Positions 6,829-16,370 are shown, counted from the stretch's first letter. The stretch: 64,000 nt of DNA from Bacillus sp. OK048 (GCF_900103525.1 NZ_FNHN01000009.1:186001-250000), one strand, 5' to 3'. Made by a program: numbers and translations. The notes: generated by a model from the sequence alone, not told the origin.

Positions 6829-8937
6829 ATGAATTCATTTTTGCGGCCCATAACCGACCGAGTAACCTCGAAAAAGGGAATGTGGATAACGTTAGGAATT
6901 TGGCTGTTAGTAACGATATTGCTGTCAGCCCTAGCACCAAGTGCGAAAGAATATGAGGTATCAAGCATAAACTCCATTCCTGAAGATGCAAAATCTATCA
7001 TTGCTGAAAATAAGGTTGATAACTATTTTAAAAATAATGAAGGAATTCCAGCTATATTGGTTTTTCAATCTGATAAGGGTCAAGTAGAATTATCAGAGCT
7101 CCAACCATTATTTGAAAAAATCGATCAGGTTGAAGGGATAAAAGAATATGTTCCATTAACAACCATGCCGCCACAAGCGACAGTAAATTTCTTTTCAGAG
7201 GATAAAAGTACATTAATTCTACCCCTAACCTTTGAATCTTCTTTAGAGTCGAAGGAATTGCGAACCCAGCAGGAGAAAATTAGTGAAATTGTTAGCAAGG
7301 ATACTGAATTGACATTGTATATTACCGGTCCTGCAGGTATTGCGGTAGATTCACTCAATCTCTTTTCACGTGCTGACCTTGTTTTATTATTTTCTACTGT
7401 CGGATTGATCTTAGTACTGTTAATTGTCATTTACCGTTCACCATTATTAGCCTTCATTCCATTAATAGCAGCAGCATTTGTATATCAAGTAGTGAATCAG
7501 GTTCTAGGCTTGATGGGGATGGCTGGATTAGTAATAAGTAATCAAACATTTTCGATTATGACGATTCTTTTGTTTGCAGCCGTTATTGATTATTCCTTAT
7601 TTGTCTTCTCACGTTACCGTGAAGAATTGAAAAAGGCTGAAAGCAAATTTGATGCGATGAAACAAGCGATGAGAGAAACCGGAGTGCCAGTTTTCTTCTC
7701 TGGGGGAACTGTACTAGCAGCGATGTTAGTCCTGTTTTTTGCAGAGTTTGGTGATTATCGGAATTTCGCACCAGTTTTTGCTGCAGCCATGCTCATTATT
7801 ATGTTTGCATCGATTACCCTTGTACCGGCTTTGTTTGCATTGTTCGGAAGAAAAGCTTTCTGGCCCAAGGTTCCAAGAGTCGGTGAGGCAGCGGTTAAAT
7901 CCAATTCAATATGGAGCAAAATTGGTAAATTTGTCGTAAAAAAACCTGTGTTATCAGTTTTCGTTATCGGTATCATCCTTCTAGCTTCTGCTCTTAACAT
8001 GCTAAATTTGAAATACGAATTCGATACTATGAAGTCCTTTCCAGCGGATATGCCTTCAAGACTAGGGTATGAAATCCTTGAAGAAAAATTTGAAAAAGGT
8101 GATTTAGCTGCAACGACGGTATTATTTGAAGCAAAAGAAGAAGTGACCGTTGAGCAGCAGGCAAAATTGCTTGAAATACTTGCAGATCAAGAGTTAGTAA
8201 GTAATGTTCGTCCGAATGGGACTACATCAGATCAAAAGGTTGTCCAGTATAGCCTCACCTTTAAGGAAAGCCCATATGCGGTCGAGACCATGGATGCACT
8301 AGAGAAGATACGAGACAATAGTGATAAACTGGTGGCAGACAGCAATCTAGACGGTGAGCTTTATTTTGCAGGGGAAACGGCAAAAAAAGTGGATGACCGT
8401 GCAGCAAACAATCGAGATTTAGTAGTGATTGTCTTGCTTGAATCACTGTTAATTTTTATCATGTTGATTGTCATGACAAAATCATTTAAAATGCCAATTT
8501 ATATGATGGGGACGATTCTAATTTCGTTCTTGGCTGCCGTTGGTTTAGGCATGTTTTTAAGCAGTCTGTTTTTCGATATTGATACGATTAGCAATCGGGT
8601 TCCTCTTTACTCATTTGTCTTCTTAGTAGCACTGGGTATTGATTACAATATCATTCTAATATCTAGATTTATGGAAGAGCGGAAAAAACATTCTGTAAAA
8701 AAGGCGGTGGAAATTGCTGTTGCCAATACGGGCGGCGTAATTTCTTCAGCAGGGATCATTTTAGCAGCAACCTTTGCAGTACTAATGACCCAGCCTATTC
8801 AACTATTATTTGTATTTGGTTTCATTGTTGCAGTCGGTATTTTATTAGATACATTCTTAATCCGTGGAATCTTATTACCAGCATTAATTGTTTTGTTTGA
8901 AAAAGAAAAACCAGCAGTAGAAAAAGGCGTTCAATAA
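6829..8937 (+). CDS. MMPL/RND family transporter (YdfJ-like)
   Basis: 702-residue membrane exporter with two MMPL repeats. Each has one leading membrane segment (about residues 18-36 and 370-390), a large extracytoplasmic domain, then a block of five segments (about 175-350 and 530-690): twelve segments in all. Conserved features include the ID-Y proton-relay style motifs in the central helices (VIDYSLFVFSRYRE and GIDYNIILISRFMEER). Members export lipids or hydrophobic compounds by proton motive force. ATG 6829 was chosen because AAGGAG lies upstream; the open frame reaches back to 6736 across the promoter. Probably repressed by the upstream TetR. Confidence 0.9.
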   Translation: MNSFLRPITDRVTSKKGMWITLGIWLLVTILLSALAPSAKEYEVSSINSIPEDAKSIIAENKVDNYFKNNEGIPAILVFQSDKGQVELSELQPLFEKIDQVEGIKEYVPLTTMPPQATVNFFSEDKSTLILPLTFESSLESKELRTQQEKISEIVSKDTELTLYITGPAGIAVDSLNLFSRADLVLLFSTVGLILVLLIVIYRSPLLAFIPLIAAAFVYQVVNQVLGLMGMAGLVISNQTFSIMTILLFAAVIDYSLFVFSRYREELKKAESKFDAMKQAMRETGVPVFFSGGTVLAAMLVLFFAEFGDYRNFAPVFAAAMLIIMFASITLVPALFALFGRKAFWPKVPRVGEAAVKSNSIWSKIGKFVVKKPVLSVFVIGIILLASALNMLNLKYEFDTMKSFPADMPSRLGYEILEEKFEKGDLAATTVLFEAKEEVTVEQQAKLLEILADQELVSNVRPNGTTSDQKVVQYSLTFKESPYAVETMDALEKIRDNSDKLVADSNLDGELYFAGETAKKVDDRAANNRDLVVIVLLESLLIFIMLIVMTKSFKMPIYMMGTILISFLAAVGLGMFLSSLFFDIDTISNRVPLYSFVFLVALGIDYNIILISRFMEERKKHSVKKAVEIAVANTGGVISSAGIILAATFAVLMTQPIQLLFVFGFIVAVGILLDTFLIRGILLPALIVLFEKEKPAVEKGVQ

Positions 8938-8940
8938 TAA

Positions 8941-8979
8941 AAAGAGGCACCAAAAACACAAATTTGGTGCCTCTTTTTT
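8941..8979 (+). terminator. Terminator of the MMPL gene
   Basis: AAAGAGGCACCAAA pairs with TTTGGTGCCTCTTT, followed by a T run. Confidence 0.95.
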
Positions 8980-9079
8980 GGATTTTACTTCCATTTAAAA
9001 TAATTTATTTCATATGGTATTCGTATATATTCTAGTTTATGATAGAGGGAAAAGTACGTTCTTTTAGGTGGGAGTTCAT

Positions 9080-10705
9080 TTGTTTCTATTAGATTATATT
9101 GTAAATCTCTCCATTTTTTCTTTATTAGTTAGTACTCCGCTTGTCATTCGTTCCTTCATTAATTATAGACCCATCAAACATGTCCGTTTTTGGGTAGGTG
9201 TTTATGGGGGGATTGTTTCAATTATTCTCGTAATGCTAGCAATCCATGAGCAAGGATTTTCATACGATATTCGATATGCTCCAGTCATTCTGGTTTTTGC
9301 CTATCTAGGACCGATTGCAGGTATCATTACCGGAGCGTTTGGGTTATTTGCACGTTTGGTATCAAGTGGTCATTGGGATATTGCCATCATCGGTTGGGTA
9401 GTCATGATGATAGGTTTTACCACCATATCCTATTATAGTAAAAGGTTAACAGCATTAAAAAAATCAATTCTTTTATTTGGCACATATGCCATTATTTATG
9501 TCATAACCATACCGATTATTTTTAACGTATTTAGAGATAATCTATTCTTTCATTTTCAATATATCCTATTCGTGATGTTAGGCGTTATTTTAGGCCTTTT
9601 ATTGATAGAGTCCTATGTAAAGCTTCATAGATTAAATAATCGATTGTCGGATATGTATAGGATGGTTGAAGCGAGTGAATCTAAATACAGGCTTATCGCA
9701 GAAAACACCTCTGATTTAATTATGGTAATGGACAAAGAACATTCCCTTACTTATTTTTCTCCTTCACATGAAGTTGTTTTAGGGTATCAATCCTTTGAAC
9801 TGGAAGAGGTTAAATTATGTACGTTCATTCATCCTAATGATGTTGAACTGTTTAGGAGTACGTTAGCAGGGATGTTTGAAAATAAAGAATCTAAAGCAAT
9901 TGAATTCCGTCTACGCCACAAAAACGGTGACTATATTGAATTTGAATCTCGCTGCAAGCCAGTAAGAGGACAAAATGATGAAATTGAACATATTGTGATT
10001 ATCAGTCGTGATATTTCAGAGCGTAAAAAGGCAGAAGAAATCCTCTTGCAATCTGAGAAGCTTTCCATTGTTGGCGAGTTGGCGGCAGGAGTGGCACATG
10101 AAATTCGCAACCCGCTCACCACAATCAAAGGATTTGTTCAACTGTATAAATGGGAAAATGGAGCAGAAGAAATCAATGACCTAATCCTAAGTGAGCTTGG
10201 ACGGATTGAAACCATTACGAGTGAAATGCTTACTTTAGGAAAACCACAGGCAGTCCAACTACATCGGACGAATCTTAGAGAACTGGTCAAGAATACGCTT
10301 GAACTCCTTTCTCCGCAAGCACATATGGTAAATATTCAATTTAAACTTATTGTAGAGGAATCGTCATTTTTTATAACGGGAGAAAAGAATCAATTAAAGC
10401 AGGTATTGCTTAATGTTTTAAAGAATGCAATCGAGGCAATGCCTGAAGGGGGAGATATTCACATAAATCTCCAAAAAGGAGCAGAAGCAGAATGTGTCCT
10501 TTCTATTAAGGATGAAGGAAGCGGAATTCCAGAAGAGCTACTGCCTCGGTTGGGTGAACCTTTTTATAGTTTGAAAGAAAAGGGAACCGGACTTGGACTA
10601 ATGATTTGTAATAAAATAATTAAGCAGCATCATGGCACGATTACCTATCAAAGTAAAGCCCAACAGGGGACCTTAGTGGAAATTAGGTTACCATTGGCTA
10701 ATTAA
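9080..10705 (+). CDS. Membrane sensor histidine kinase (LytS-like 5TM, PAS, HisKA, HATPase)
   Basis: About 541-residue kinase. Residues 1-190 form about six membrane segments resembling the 5TM LytS sensor module; a PAS domain with PAC tail follows (about 205-325, ending ISRDISERKKAEE). HisKA has the H-box VAHEIRNPLTTIKGF with phospho-accepting His near residue 340. The HATPase shows N (NVLKNAIEAMPEGG), G1 (DEGSGIP) and G2 (GTGLGLMI) boxes. This layout is that of sporulation phosphorelay kinases such as KinB/KinE, and no response regulator lies beside it, so it may feed Spo0F; that is inference. TTG 9080 follows GGTGGGAG by 5 nt; the longer frame from GTG 9068 lacks a ribosome site. Confidence 0.85.
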   Translation: MFLLDYIVNLSIFSLLVSTPLVIRSFINYRPIKHVRFWVGVYGGIVSIILVMLAIHEQGFSYDIRYAPVILVFAYLGPIAGIITGAFGLFARLVSSGHWDIAIIGWVVMMIGFTTISYYSKRLTALKKSILLFGTYAIIYVITIPIIFNVFRDNLFFHFQYILFVMLGVILGLLLIESYVKLHRLNNRLSDMYRMVEASESKYRLIAENTSDLIMVMDKEHSLTYFSPSHEVVLGYQSFELEEVKLCTFIHPNDVELFRSTLAGMFENKESKAIEFRLRHKNGDYIEFESRCKPVRGQNDEIEHIVIISRDISERKKAEEILLQSEKLSIVGELAAGVAHEIRNPLTTIKGFVQLYKWENGAEEINDLILSELGRIETITSEMLTLGKPQAVQLHRTNLRELVKNTLELLSPQAHMVNIQFKLIVEESSFFITGEKNQLKQVLLNVLKNAIEAMPEGGDIHINLQKGAEAECVLSIKDEGSGIPEELLPRLGEPFYSLKEKGTGLGLMICNKIIKQHHGTITYQSKAQQGTLVEIRLPLAN

Positions 10706-10710
10706 ATAAA

Positions 10711-10986
10711 GGCTCTGTTATAAATGAATGTTGATTTCACGCTGTTCGAGAAATAAGCGGAGAATTTCCGTTTATATTGGGAAATACCCATATTTCCTTT
10801 AAAATAAGCGGAGTTTTTCCGGTTATCCGATCCAATTCGATGGATTTTTTCTTATTTAGAGCAGTTAAGCGGAAAACTTCCGCTTATATCTGCTTCTAAA
10901 GCCTCCACGAAAGATAATAACCGGAAATTCTCCGACTATGATTTCTTATAACTACATGAACATCAACAATGAAATATAATAGAGCC
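10711..10986. mobile_element. MITE-like element, copy 1 (276 bp)
   Basis: Starts GGCTCTGTTATA and ends, reversed, GGCTCTATTATA, with imperfect terminal inverted repeats of about 25 bp (both include CATTGTTGAT-like sequence). The interior has four short GCGGA/TTCCG palindromes and no open frame. It is clearly homologous along its whole length to 62103-62376. Flanks are AT-rich (TAATTAAATAAA left, TAATTATAAATAAA right) and may be a degraded target duplication. It sits 5 bp after the kinase stop codon. Confidence 0.85.
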
Positions 10987-11003
10987 TAATTATAAATAAA
11001 GAG

Positions 11004-11041
11004 AGGAACACTTTCCAGTTTAAGGAGAGTGTTCCTTTTTT
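11004..11041 (+). terminator. Terminator after the kinase/MITE
   Basis: AGGAACACT pairs with AGTGTTCCT, followed by T5 and a further AT stretch. It lies only 16 bp ahead of the sigma-54 promoter and insulates the ketone-body operon from upstream transcription. Confidence 0.85.
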
Positions 11042-11056
11042 AATATACCTTTCTAG

Positions 11057-11074
11057 TTGGCACGCTTCTTGCAT
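11057..11074 (+). promoter_or_regulatory. Sigma-54 (SigL) -24/-12 promoter 1
   Basis: TTGGCACGCTTCTTGCAT matches the consensus TGGCACG-N4-TTGCW with correct GG/GC spacing. It lies 53 bp upstream of the first CoA-transferase start. An inverted repeat GTGAG-N7-CTCAC (about 11086-11102) follows in the leader. The enhancer-binding activator is probably the product at 16371-17789. Confidence 0.88.
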
Positions 11075-11126
11075 ATTAAATAGGTGTGAGCGATAAACTC
11101 ACTTATTATTCAGGAGGTGCTATTAC

Positions 11127-11786
11127 GTGAATAAAATTATTTCAATGGATGAAGTTGCTTCGTTTTTTAAAGATGACATGACGGTTATGGCAGGAGGATT
11201 TATGGGGGTTGGTACGCCAGAATGCCTTGTATCTGCTCTTTTAGATTCAGACGTCAAAGATATAACATTGATTGCAAATGATACCGCTTTCATAGAAAGT
11301 GGAGTAGGTCCTTTAATAGTAAATCATCGCGTGAAGAAAGTGATTGCTTCTCATATTGGTACAAATCCGGAAACTGGACGGCAAATGATTGCAGGTGAAA
11401 TGGAAGTAGAACTTGTTCCTCAGGGGACACTCGCTGAAAGAGTTCGTGCAGGTGGGGCTGGTCTTGGTGGAATTCTTACTCCAACGGGCGTGGGAACAGT
11501 GGTAGAAGAAGGAAAGGAAAAGTTGACCCTAGATGGGCGTGAATATTTACTTGAAAAGCCACTTCGTGCAGAAGTTGCACTGCTTAAGGCTTATAAAGCG
11601 GACAAATCTGGTAACTTGGTTTATCATCGCTCGGCTCGTAATTTTAATCCATTCATGGCACTGGCAGCGGATCTTGTCATCGTTCAAGTAGAGCAATTAG
11701 TGGAAGTGGGAGAAATTGATCCCGATGACGTTATGACACCGGGAATCCTTGTGGATAAAATTTATGTTCAGGGAGGTAGAAATTAA
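11127..11786 (+). CDS. atoD: Acetoacetate/3-oxoacid CoA-transferase subunit A
   Basis: 219-residue alpha subunit of a family I CoA-transferase that moves CoA from an acyl-CoA donor to acetoacetate or another short-chain acid. The family's glycine-rich opening [12 protein letters not shown] (about residues 20-31) and the [20 protein letters not shown] block (about 95-114) are present. GTG start with AGGAGG 9 nt upstream. The stop codon overlaps the subunit B start by one base, so the two are coupled. First gene after sigma-54 promoter 1. B. subtilis calls the pair scoA/scoB; the sequence alone does not separate acetoacetate from butyrate specificity. Confidence 0.9.
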   Translation: MNKIISMDEVASFFKDDMTVMAGGFMGVGTPECLVSALLDSDVKDITLIANDTAFIESGVGPLIVNHRVKKVIASHIGTNPETGRQMIAGEMEVELVPQGTLAERVRAGGAGLGGILTPTGVGTVVEEGKEKLTLDGREYLLEKPLRAEVALLKAYKADKSGNLVYHRSARNFNPFMALAADLVIVQVEQLVEVGEIDPDDVMTPGILVDKIYVQGGRN

Positions 11787-12433
11787 TGTTACAAACATTA
11801 GTGAATCCAAAACAAATCATCGCTGCACGTGTGGCAAAGGAAATGAGAGACGGAGATGTAGTAAACCTGGGAATTGGCTTACCAACGATGGTGCCAAATT
11901 ATCTCCCTGATACCGTAAATGTTATTCTCCAATCTGAAAATGGTTATGTTGGGCTTGGTCCATTGGAAGGAGATATTGATCCAGATTTGGTCAATGCCGG
12001 TGGTCAGCCTTCGGGAATTCTTCCTGGCGGTGCATTTTTTGACAGCGTATTCTCTTTTGAATTAATCCGCGGCGGACATGTAGATGTAACCGTACTTGGA
12101 GGGCTTGAAGTCGATGCGAAAGGAAACCTTGCAAACTGGATGGTTCCAGGAAAAATGGTTCCAGGCATGGGCGGTGCCATGGATTTAGTAACAGGAGCAA
12201 AGAAGGTAATCGTCGCAATGGAACATACAGCAAAGAATGGGTCCTCTAAAATCCTTGAAGAATGCCGCTTGCCGCTCACAGGAAAAGGCGTGGTTGACCT
12301 GATTGTAACGGAACTAGCAGTCTTCCGTGTTACAGAAGAAGGACTGATCCTCGAAGAACTTCAAGAGGGTGTAGACCTTGAGACCGTTAAGGAAAAAACA
12401 GAGGCTTCATTTAAAATTAGCTCGGCTATTTAA
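11786..12433 (+). CDS. atoA: Acetoacetate/3-oxoacid CoA-transferase subunit B
   Basis: 215-residue beta subunit, carrying the active-site glutamate that forms the CoA thioester: Glu51 in [12 protein letters not shown], the family's SENG signature. The [19 protein letters not shown] block (about 104-122) and the GMGGAMDL motif (about 131-138) are also typical. Ribosome site AGGGAGG lies in the end of subunit A. Together with A it would activate acetoacetate to acetoacetyl-CoA, which the next gene cleaves. Confidence 0.92.
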   Translation: MLQTLVNPKQIIAARVAKEMRDGDVVNLGIGLPTMVPNYLPDTVNVILQSENGYVGLGPLEGDIDPDLVNAGGQPSGILPGGAFFDSVFSFELIRGGHVDVTVLGGLEVDAKGNLANWMVPGKMVPGMGGAMDLVTGAKKVIVAMEHTAKNGSSKILEECRLPLTGKGVVDLIVTELAVFRVTEEGLILEELQEGVDLETVKEKTEASFKISSAI

Positions 12434-12493
12434 CTATTAGCCTAGTGAATAAATAGAAGAATAACAAAATTTTAAGCACAGGAGGATAAAGGA

Positions 12494-13681
12494 ATGCGTG
12501 AAGTAGTGATTGTAAGTGCTGTTCGTACAGCGATTGGGAATTTTATGGGGACATTAAGTGATACGCCAGCAACGGAGTTAGGTGCAATTGTGATCAAAGA
12601 AGCGCTAAATCGAGCGGGAGTGAAGGGAGAACAAGTGGATGAAGTCATTATGGGCAACGTCCTTCAGGCTGGAATTGGTCAAGGTCCTGCCCGTCAGGCT
12701 GCGATAAAAGCAGGTCTTCCAAATGAAGTATCGTCGATGGCGATTAACAAACTCTGTGGTTCAGGGCTAAAGGCTGTACACTTGGCTGCGCAGGCAATCC
12801 AAACGGGTGAAGCAGAAATTGTTGTTGCAGGCGGCATGGAAAACATGAGCCTCTCTCCATATCTACTGCCAAAAGGACGCACAGGATACCGGATGGGTGA
12901 TGGAAAAGTAATCGACAGCATGATTCAAGATGGATTGCAATGTGCCATAAATTCTTATCATATGGGTGTTACAGCAGAGAATATTGCCGAGCAATATGGA
13001 ATAACAAGAGATGAACAAGATGAATTTGCGGCATGGAGCCAGCAGAAGGCTGAGAATGCCATTAAAGAAGGAAAGTTCAAGGAAGAAATCGTTCCTGTTG
13101 AAATCCCGCAACGTAAAGGTGATCCGATTATATTCGATACCGACGAGTTTCCAAGAGCCGGAGTAACAGCAGAAAAGCTAGGAAAACTGAAACCGGCATT
13201 TAAAAAAGACGGAACCGTTACAGCTGCGAACGCCTCAGGTATCAATGATGGGGCAGCTGCACTAGTATTAATGAGCAGGGAGAAAGCAACGGAACTTGGT
13301 ATTAAACCTATGGCGGTAATCCGTGCGAATGGAACAGCAGGAGTAGATCCGAAAATAATGGGTATTGGTCCTGTTCCGGCTTCCAAAAAGGCATTGCAAA
13401 AATCAGGACTTTCCATGGAAGAAATCGACTTAGTTGAGGCAAATGAAGCATTTGCAGCGCAATCTCTTGCGGTGGGACGTGACCTTGAGATTCCAAATGA
13501 GAAACTGAATGTAAATGGCGGAGCAGTAGCATTGGGACATCCAATCGGTGCAAGCGGTGCCCGTGTTCTAGTTACTTTACTGCATGAAATGAAACGTCAA
13601 GGGTCCCGTTATGGATTGGCTGCTTTATGTATTGGCGGCGGTCAGGGTATTGCAACGTTAGTTGAAATGGACAAAAATTAA
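12494..13681 (+). CDS. atoB: Acetyl-CoA C-acetyltransferase (thiolase)
   Basis: 395-residue biosynthetic/degradative thiolase, converting acetoacetyl-CoA plus CoA into two acetyl-CoA. The acyl-accepting Cys88 is in [11 protein letters not shown]; the C-terminal [10 protein letters not shown] (His about 350) and the second catalytic Cys in [10 protein letters not shown] (about 380) complete the active site. Full length for the family. AGGAGG lies upstream of the ATG. It follows subunit B by 60 bp without a terminator, in the same SigL-driven unit, and completes conversion of acetoacetate to acetyl-CoA. Confidence 0.95.
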   Translation: MREVVIVSAVRTAIGNFMGTLSDTPATELGAIVIKEALNRAGVKGEQVDEVIMGNVLQAGIGQGPARQAAIKAGLPNEVSSMAINKLCGSGLKAVHLAAQAIQTGEAEIVVAGGMENMSLSPYLLPKGRTGYRMGDGKVIDSMIQDGLQCAINSYHMGVTAENIAEQYGITRDEQDEFAAWSQQKAENAIKEGKFKEEIVPVEIPQRKGDPIIFDTDEFPRAGVTAEKLGKLKPAFKKDGTVTAANASGINDGAAALVLMSREKATELGIKPMAVIRANGTAGVDPKIMGIGPVPASKKALQKSGLSMEEIDLVEANEAFAAQSLAVGRDLEIPNEKLNVNGGAVALGHPIGASGARVLVTLLHEMKRQGSRYGLAALCIGGGQGIATLVEMDKN

Positions 13682-13711
13682 ATTTTCGCAGTCCGTTATA
13701 TTGAAATAACG

Positions 13712-13749
13712 CATTCCGCAGAAACGGAAAATTCCGGTTTTGCGGAATG
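13712..13749. repeat. 38-bp near-perfect palindrome
   Basis: CATTCCGCAGAAACGGAA and TTCCGGTTTTGCGGAATG are inverted 18-bp arms with two mismatches and a 2-bp centre. A smaller TTCCGGATAAACGGAA palindrome follows at about 13764-13779. No T run follows, so a simple terminator is unlikely. The TTCCG/CGGAA core resembles the inner palindromes of the MITEs at 10711 and 62103. It lies between thiolase and sigma-54 promoter 2. Confidence 0.75.
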
Positions 13750-13887
13750 GAAAAATCCTAAAATTCCGGATAAACGGAAAATGAAAAACAGAATGTTTGC
13801 TAGTTTAATAATGTTTACCATCATGAAATTGGGTAAAAACCTTGTATAATAATAGTGAATTTTATTATTATTTCGACATTTAATTTT

Positions 13888-13905
13888 TTGGCATAAAAAT
13901 TGCAT
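13888..13905 (+). promoter_or_regulatory. Sigma-54 (SigL) -24/-12 promoter 2
   Basis: TTGGCATAAAAATTGCAT keeps both invariant pairs (GG and GC) at the right spacing. It is 90 bp upstream of the permease start and gives the permease-dehydrogenase pair its own activator-dependent promoter. Confidence 0.85.
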
Positions 13906-13927
13906 TAATATAAATGTGAGCATTCAA

Positions 13928-13941
13928 TGAAAACGCTTACT
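13928..13941 (+). promoter_or_regulatory. cre site (CcpA operator)
   Basis: TGAAAACGCTTACT fits the Bacillus cre consensus TGWAARCGYTWNCW at every position. It lies just downstream of the expected start of sigma-54 promoter 2, a roadblock position, so permease synthesis should fall when preferred sugars are present. Confidence 0.75.
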
Positions 13942-13994
13942 TGGGGAGTAAATGTTATTGATGCTTACACAAAAAAAGGTATAGGGGGATCTAA

Positions 13995-15431
13995 ATGGAT
14001 TTAATTTTTATTCTTTTGGCGCTCGGACTTCTAATGTTTGCCGCCTACCGTGGTTTTTCTGTCATTTTATTCGCACCGCTTTGTGCCATTTTAGCTGTTT
14101 TATTAATTGATCCAAGTCATGTATTACCGTTTTTCTCTGGCGTCTTTATGGAAAAAATGGTCGGGTTCATCAAAAACTACTTCCCAGTCTTCTTACTAGG
14201 AGCTATATTCGGGAAAGTAGTAGAAATGTCAGGAATTGCAGAATCCATTGCAAAGACGATTGTTCGTATTCTAGGTGCAAAACGTGCGATGTTAACAATT
14301 GTGTTGCTAGGTGCAATCTTAACATACAGCGGTGTTAGTTTATTCGTGGCTGTATTTGCAATCTATCCGTTTGCAGCACAAATGTTCAGAGAAGCTAATA
14401 TTCCAAAGAGGCTTATCCCTGGTACGATTGCTCTTGGTGCATTCACATTTACGATGGACGCTTTACCGGGTACACCACAAATTCAGAACGTTATTCCAAT
14501 TGCTTTCTTTAAAACAGACATTTATGCAGCACCAATTCTTGGTATCATTGGAGCCATCTTTGTATTAACTCTTGGATTATTTTATCTAGAGATGAGAAGG
14601 AAAAAGGCAGAGAAAGCAGGAGAAGGCTATTATGGCTTTGGTGCTGAGAATGCCGCTGCGTTAGCAAAAGAGATAAATGAAGAAAAAGCATCATCAGCTC
14701 CTGATATGGCAGCAAAACAAACTGTATTAAGACAAATTTTAGCTTTTGTTCCATTAATTCTAGTTGGTGTTACCAATAAAATTTTCATTACATTTATACC
14801 ACAATGGTATCCAAATGGTTTTGATTTTAAAGCGATAGGATTATCATACACAATTGATGTTACTGCGAGTGCTGCAATCTGGGCGATTGAAATGGCATTA
14901 GTTGTCGGTATTGTTACTTCACTACTATATGACTGGAAACGAGTATCAAGTAAATTTAAAGAAGGTATCAACCAAAGTATTGGCGGTTCATTACTTGCAA
15001 CCATGAATACGGGTGCTGAATATGGATTTGGCGGTGTTATTGCGGCACTTCCAGGATTTGCAAAAATTAGTGATGGAATTTCAACGACGTTTACCAATCC
15101 ACTTGTCAATGGTGCAGTAACAACTAGTACACTTGCCGGTGTTACCGGTTCAGCATCAGGTGGAATGGGTATTGCCTTAGGAGCAATGGCTGATAAGTAC
15201 AATCAGGCAATTGCAGCTGCTAATATTCCACCAGAAGTTATGCACCGTGTTGTTGCGATGGCATCAGGCGGTATGGATACACTTCCACACAATGGAGCGG
15301 TTATTACACTATTAGCTGTTACAGGGTTAACACACAAGCAATCTTATCGAGATATTTTTGCGATTACGATTATTAAAACAATCGCTGTTTTCGTTATCAT
15401 CGGAGTTTATACACTTTTTGGACTGGTATAG
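13995..15431 (+). CDS. GntP family permease, probably 3-hydroxybutyrate/acetoacetate importer
   Basis: 478-residue inner-membrane carrier with 11-12 hydrophobic segments, resembling the GntP/gluconate:H+ symporter family and B. subtilis YxjC, which is found with ketone-body genes. Glycine-rich re-entrant sequences are seen at about 160-180 (TMDALPGTPQIQNVIP) and about 375-400 (GVTGSASGGMGIALG), and a conserved GGMDTLPHNGAV at about 423-434. The central loop (about 198-250) is charged and cytosolic. It is placed between sigma-54 promoter 2 with its cre site and the dehydrogenase, so import of 3-hydroxybutyrate or a similar short acid is the likely role; family members can also carry gluconate. 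Confidence 0.85.
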   Translation: MDLIFILLALGLLMFAAYRGFSVILFAPLCAILAVLLIDPSHVLPFFSGVFMEKMVGFIKNYFPVFLLGAIFGKVVEMSGIAESIAKTIVRILGAKRAMLTIVLLGAILTYSGVSLFVAVFAIYPFAAQMFREANIPKRLIPGTIALGAFTFTMDALPGTPQIQNVIPIAFFKTDIYAAPILGIIGAIFVLTLGLFYLEMRRKKAEKAGEGYYGFGAENAAALAKEINEEKASSAPDMAAKQTVLRQILAFVPLILVGVTNKIFITFIPQWYPNGFDFKAIGLSYTIDVTASAAIWAIEMALVVGIVTSLLYDWKRVSSKFKEGINQSIGGSLLATMNTGAEYGFGGVIAALPGFAKISDGISTTFTNPLVNGAVTTSTLAGVTGSASGGMGIALGAMADKYNQAIAAANIPPEVMHRVVAMASGGMDTLPHNGAVITLLAVTGLTHKQSYRDIFAITIIKTIAVFVIIGVYTLFGLV

Positions 15432-15486
15432 AAGAAAACAAATTTTCATAGAGTGAAATATAGATAATAATTTTAGGAGGTTTACT

Positions 15487-16263
15487 ATGTTAGTAGGAAA
15501 AGTAGCGTTTATCACAGGATCAGCAAGTGGAATCGGATTAGAAATCGCCAAGACTTTTGCGCAAGAAGGAGCAAAAGTGGTGATTTCCGATTTAAATAGA
15601 GAAAAAAGTGACATCGTTGCAGGTGAGCTAAGAGAGCAAGGCTATGAGGCATTTTCAGCTCCTTGTGATGTAACCGATGAGGAAGCTTTTAAAGGGGCTC
15701 TTGAATCCGCACATAGTAGATTTGGAAGAATTGATATTTTAGTTAATAACGCAGGACTTCAGTATGTATCTCCGATCGAGGAATTCCCTACTGAAAAGTT
15801 TGAGTTTTTAGTAAAAGTTATGCTGACTGCTCCGTTTATTGGAATTAAACATGTATTCCCTTACATGAAAGAACAAGGATTTGGAAGAGTCATCAATATG
15901 GCATCTATTAACGGTGTTATTGGTTTTGCTGGCAAGGCTGCATACAATAGTGCCAAGCACGGTGTCATTGGTTTAACAAAAGTAGCTGCGTTAGAAGGCG
16001 CTACACATGGGATTACTGTAAATGCCCTATGCCCTGGTTATGTTGATACACCACTTGTTAGAAATCAGCTTAAAGACTTGTCGATAACAAGGAATGTAAG
16101 CTTAGAGCGTGTAATTGATGACGTACTACTTTCACTTGTTCCACAAAAAAGGCTGTTGCAAGTATCAGAAATTGCTGACTATGCCGCGTTCTTAGCCAGT
16201 GATAAAGCTAAAGGAGTAACAGGTCAAGCAGTTATTCTCGATGGCGGGTACACGGTACAATAA
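15487..16263 (+). CDS. 3-hydroxybutyrate dehydrogenase (SDR family)
   Basis: 258-residue classical short-chain dehydrogenase, predicted to oxidise D-3-hydroxybutyrate to acetoacetate with NAD+. The nucleotide motif TGSASGIG is at about residues 10-17, NNAG near 88-91, and the catalytic Ser (MASINGVIG) and YNSAKHG (Tyr about 153, Lys 157) follow. The C-terminal LVPQKRLLQVSEIADYAAFLAS region resembles PhbH/YxjF-type enzymes. AGGAGG lies upstream of the ATG. It closes the path 3-hydroxybutyrate to acetoacetate to acetoacetyl-CoA to acetyl-CoA set by its neighbours. Confidence 0.9.
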   Translation: MLVGKVAFITGSASGIGLEIAKTFAQEGAKVVISDLNREKSDIVAGELREQGYEAFSAPCDVTDEEAFKGALESAHSRFGRIDILVNNAGLQYVSPIEEFPTEKFEFLVKVMLTAPFIGIKHVFPYMKEQGFGRVINMASINGVIGFAGKAAYNSAKHGVIGLTKVAALEGATHGITVNALCPGYVDTPLVRNQLKDLSITRNVSLERVIDDVLLSLVPQKRLLQVSEIADYAAFLASDKAKGVTGQAVILDGGYTVQ

Positions 16264-16272
16264 TAGTAATAG

Positions 16273-16305
16273 TCCTGATTGGATTTTCCGGTCAGGATTT
16301 TTTTA
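16273..16305 (+). terminator. Terminator of the permease-dehydrogenase unit
   Basis: TCCTGATTGG pairs with CCGGTCAGGA, followed by a T run. Confidence 0.92.
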
Positions 16306-16370
16306 TTTTTGGGTTACAGGCAATACCACTTTGTTATAATGGACGTATACAACTTACTAGGGTGATAGAT

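Noticed and set aside
11086-11102. cre site after sigma-54 promoter 1
   Set aside because: TGTGAGCGATAAAC departs from the consensus at several positions; it is better described as a short inverted repeat.
12958-13416. 152-residue minus-strand open frame in thiolase
   Set aside because: Shadow of the thiolase gene, which has its full active site.
14630-15202. 190-residue minus-strand open frame in the GntP permease
   Set aside because: Antisense shadow; the plus strand has a conserved permease and no ribosome site is seen for the antisense frame.
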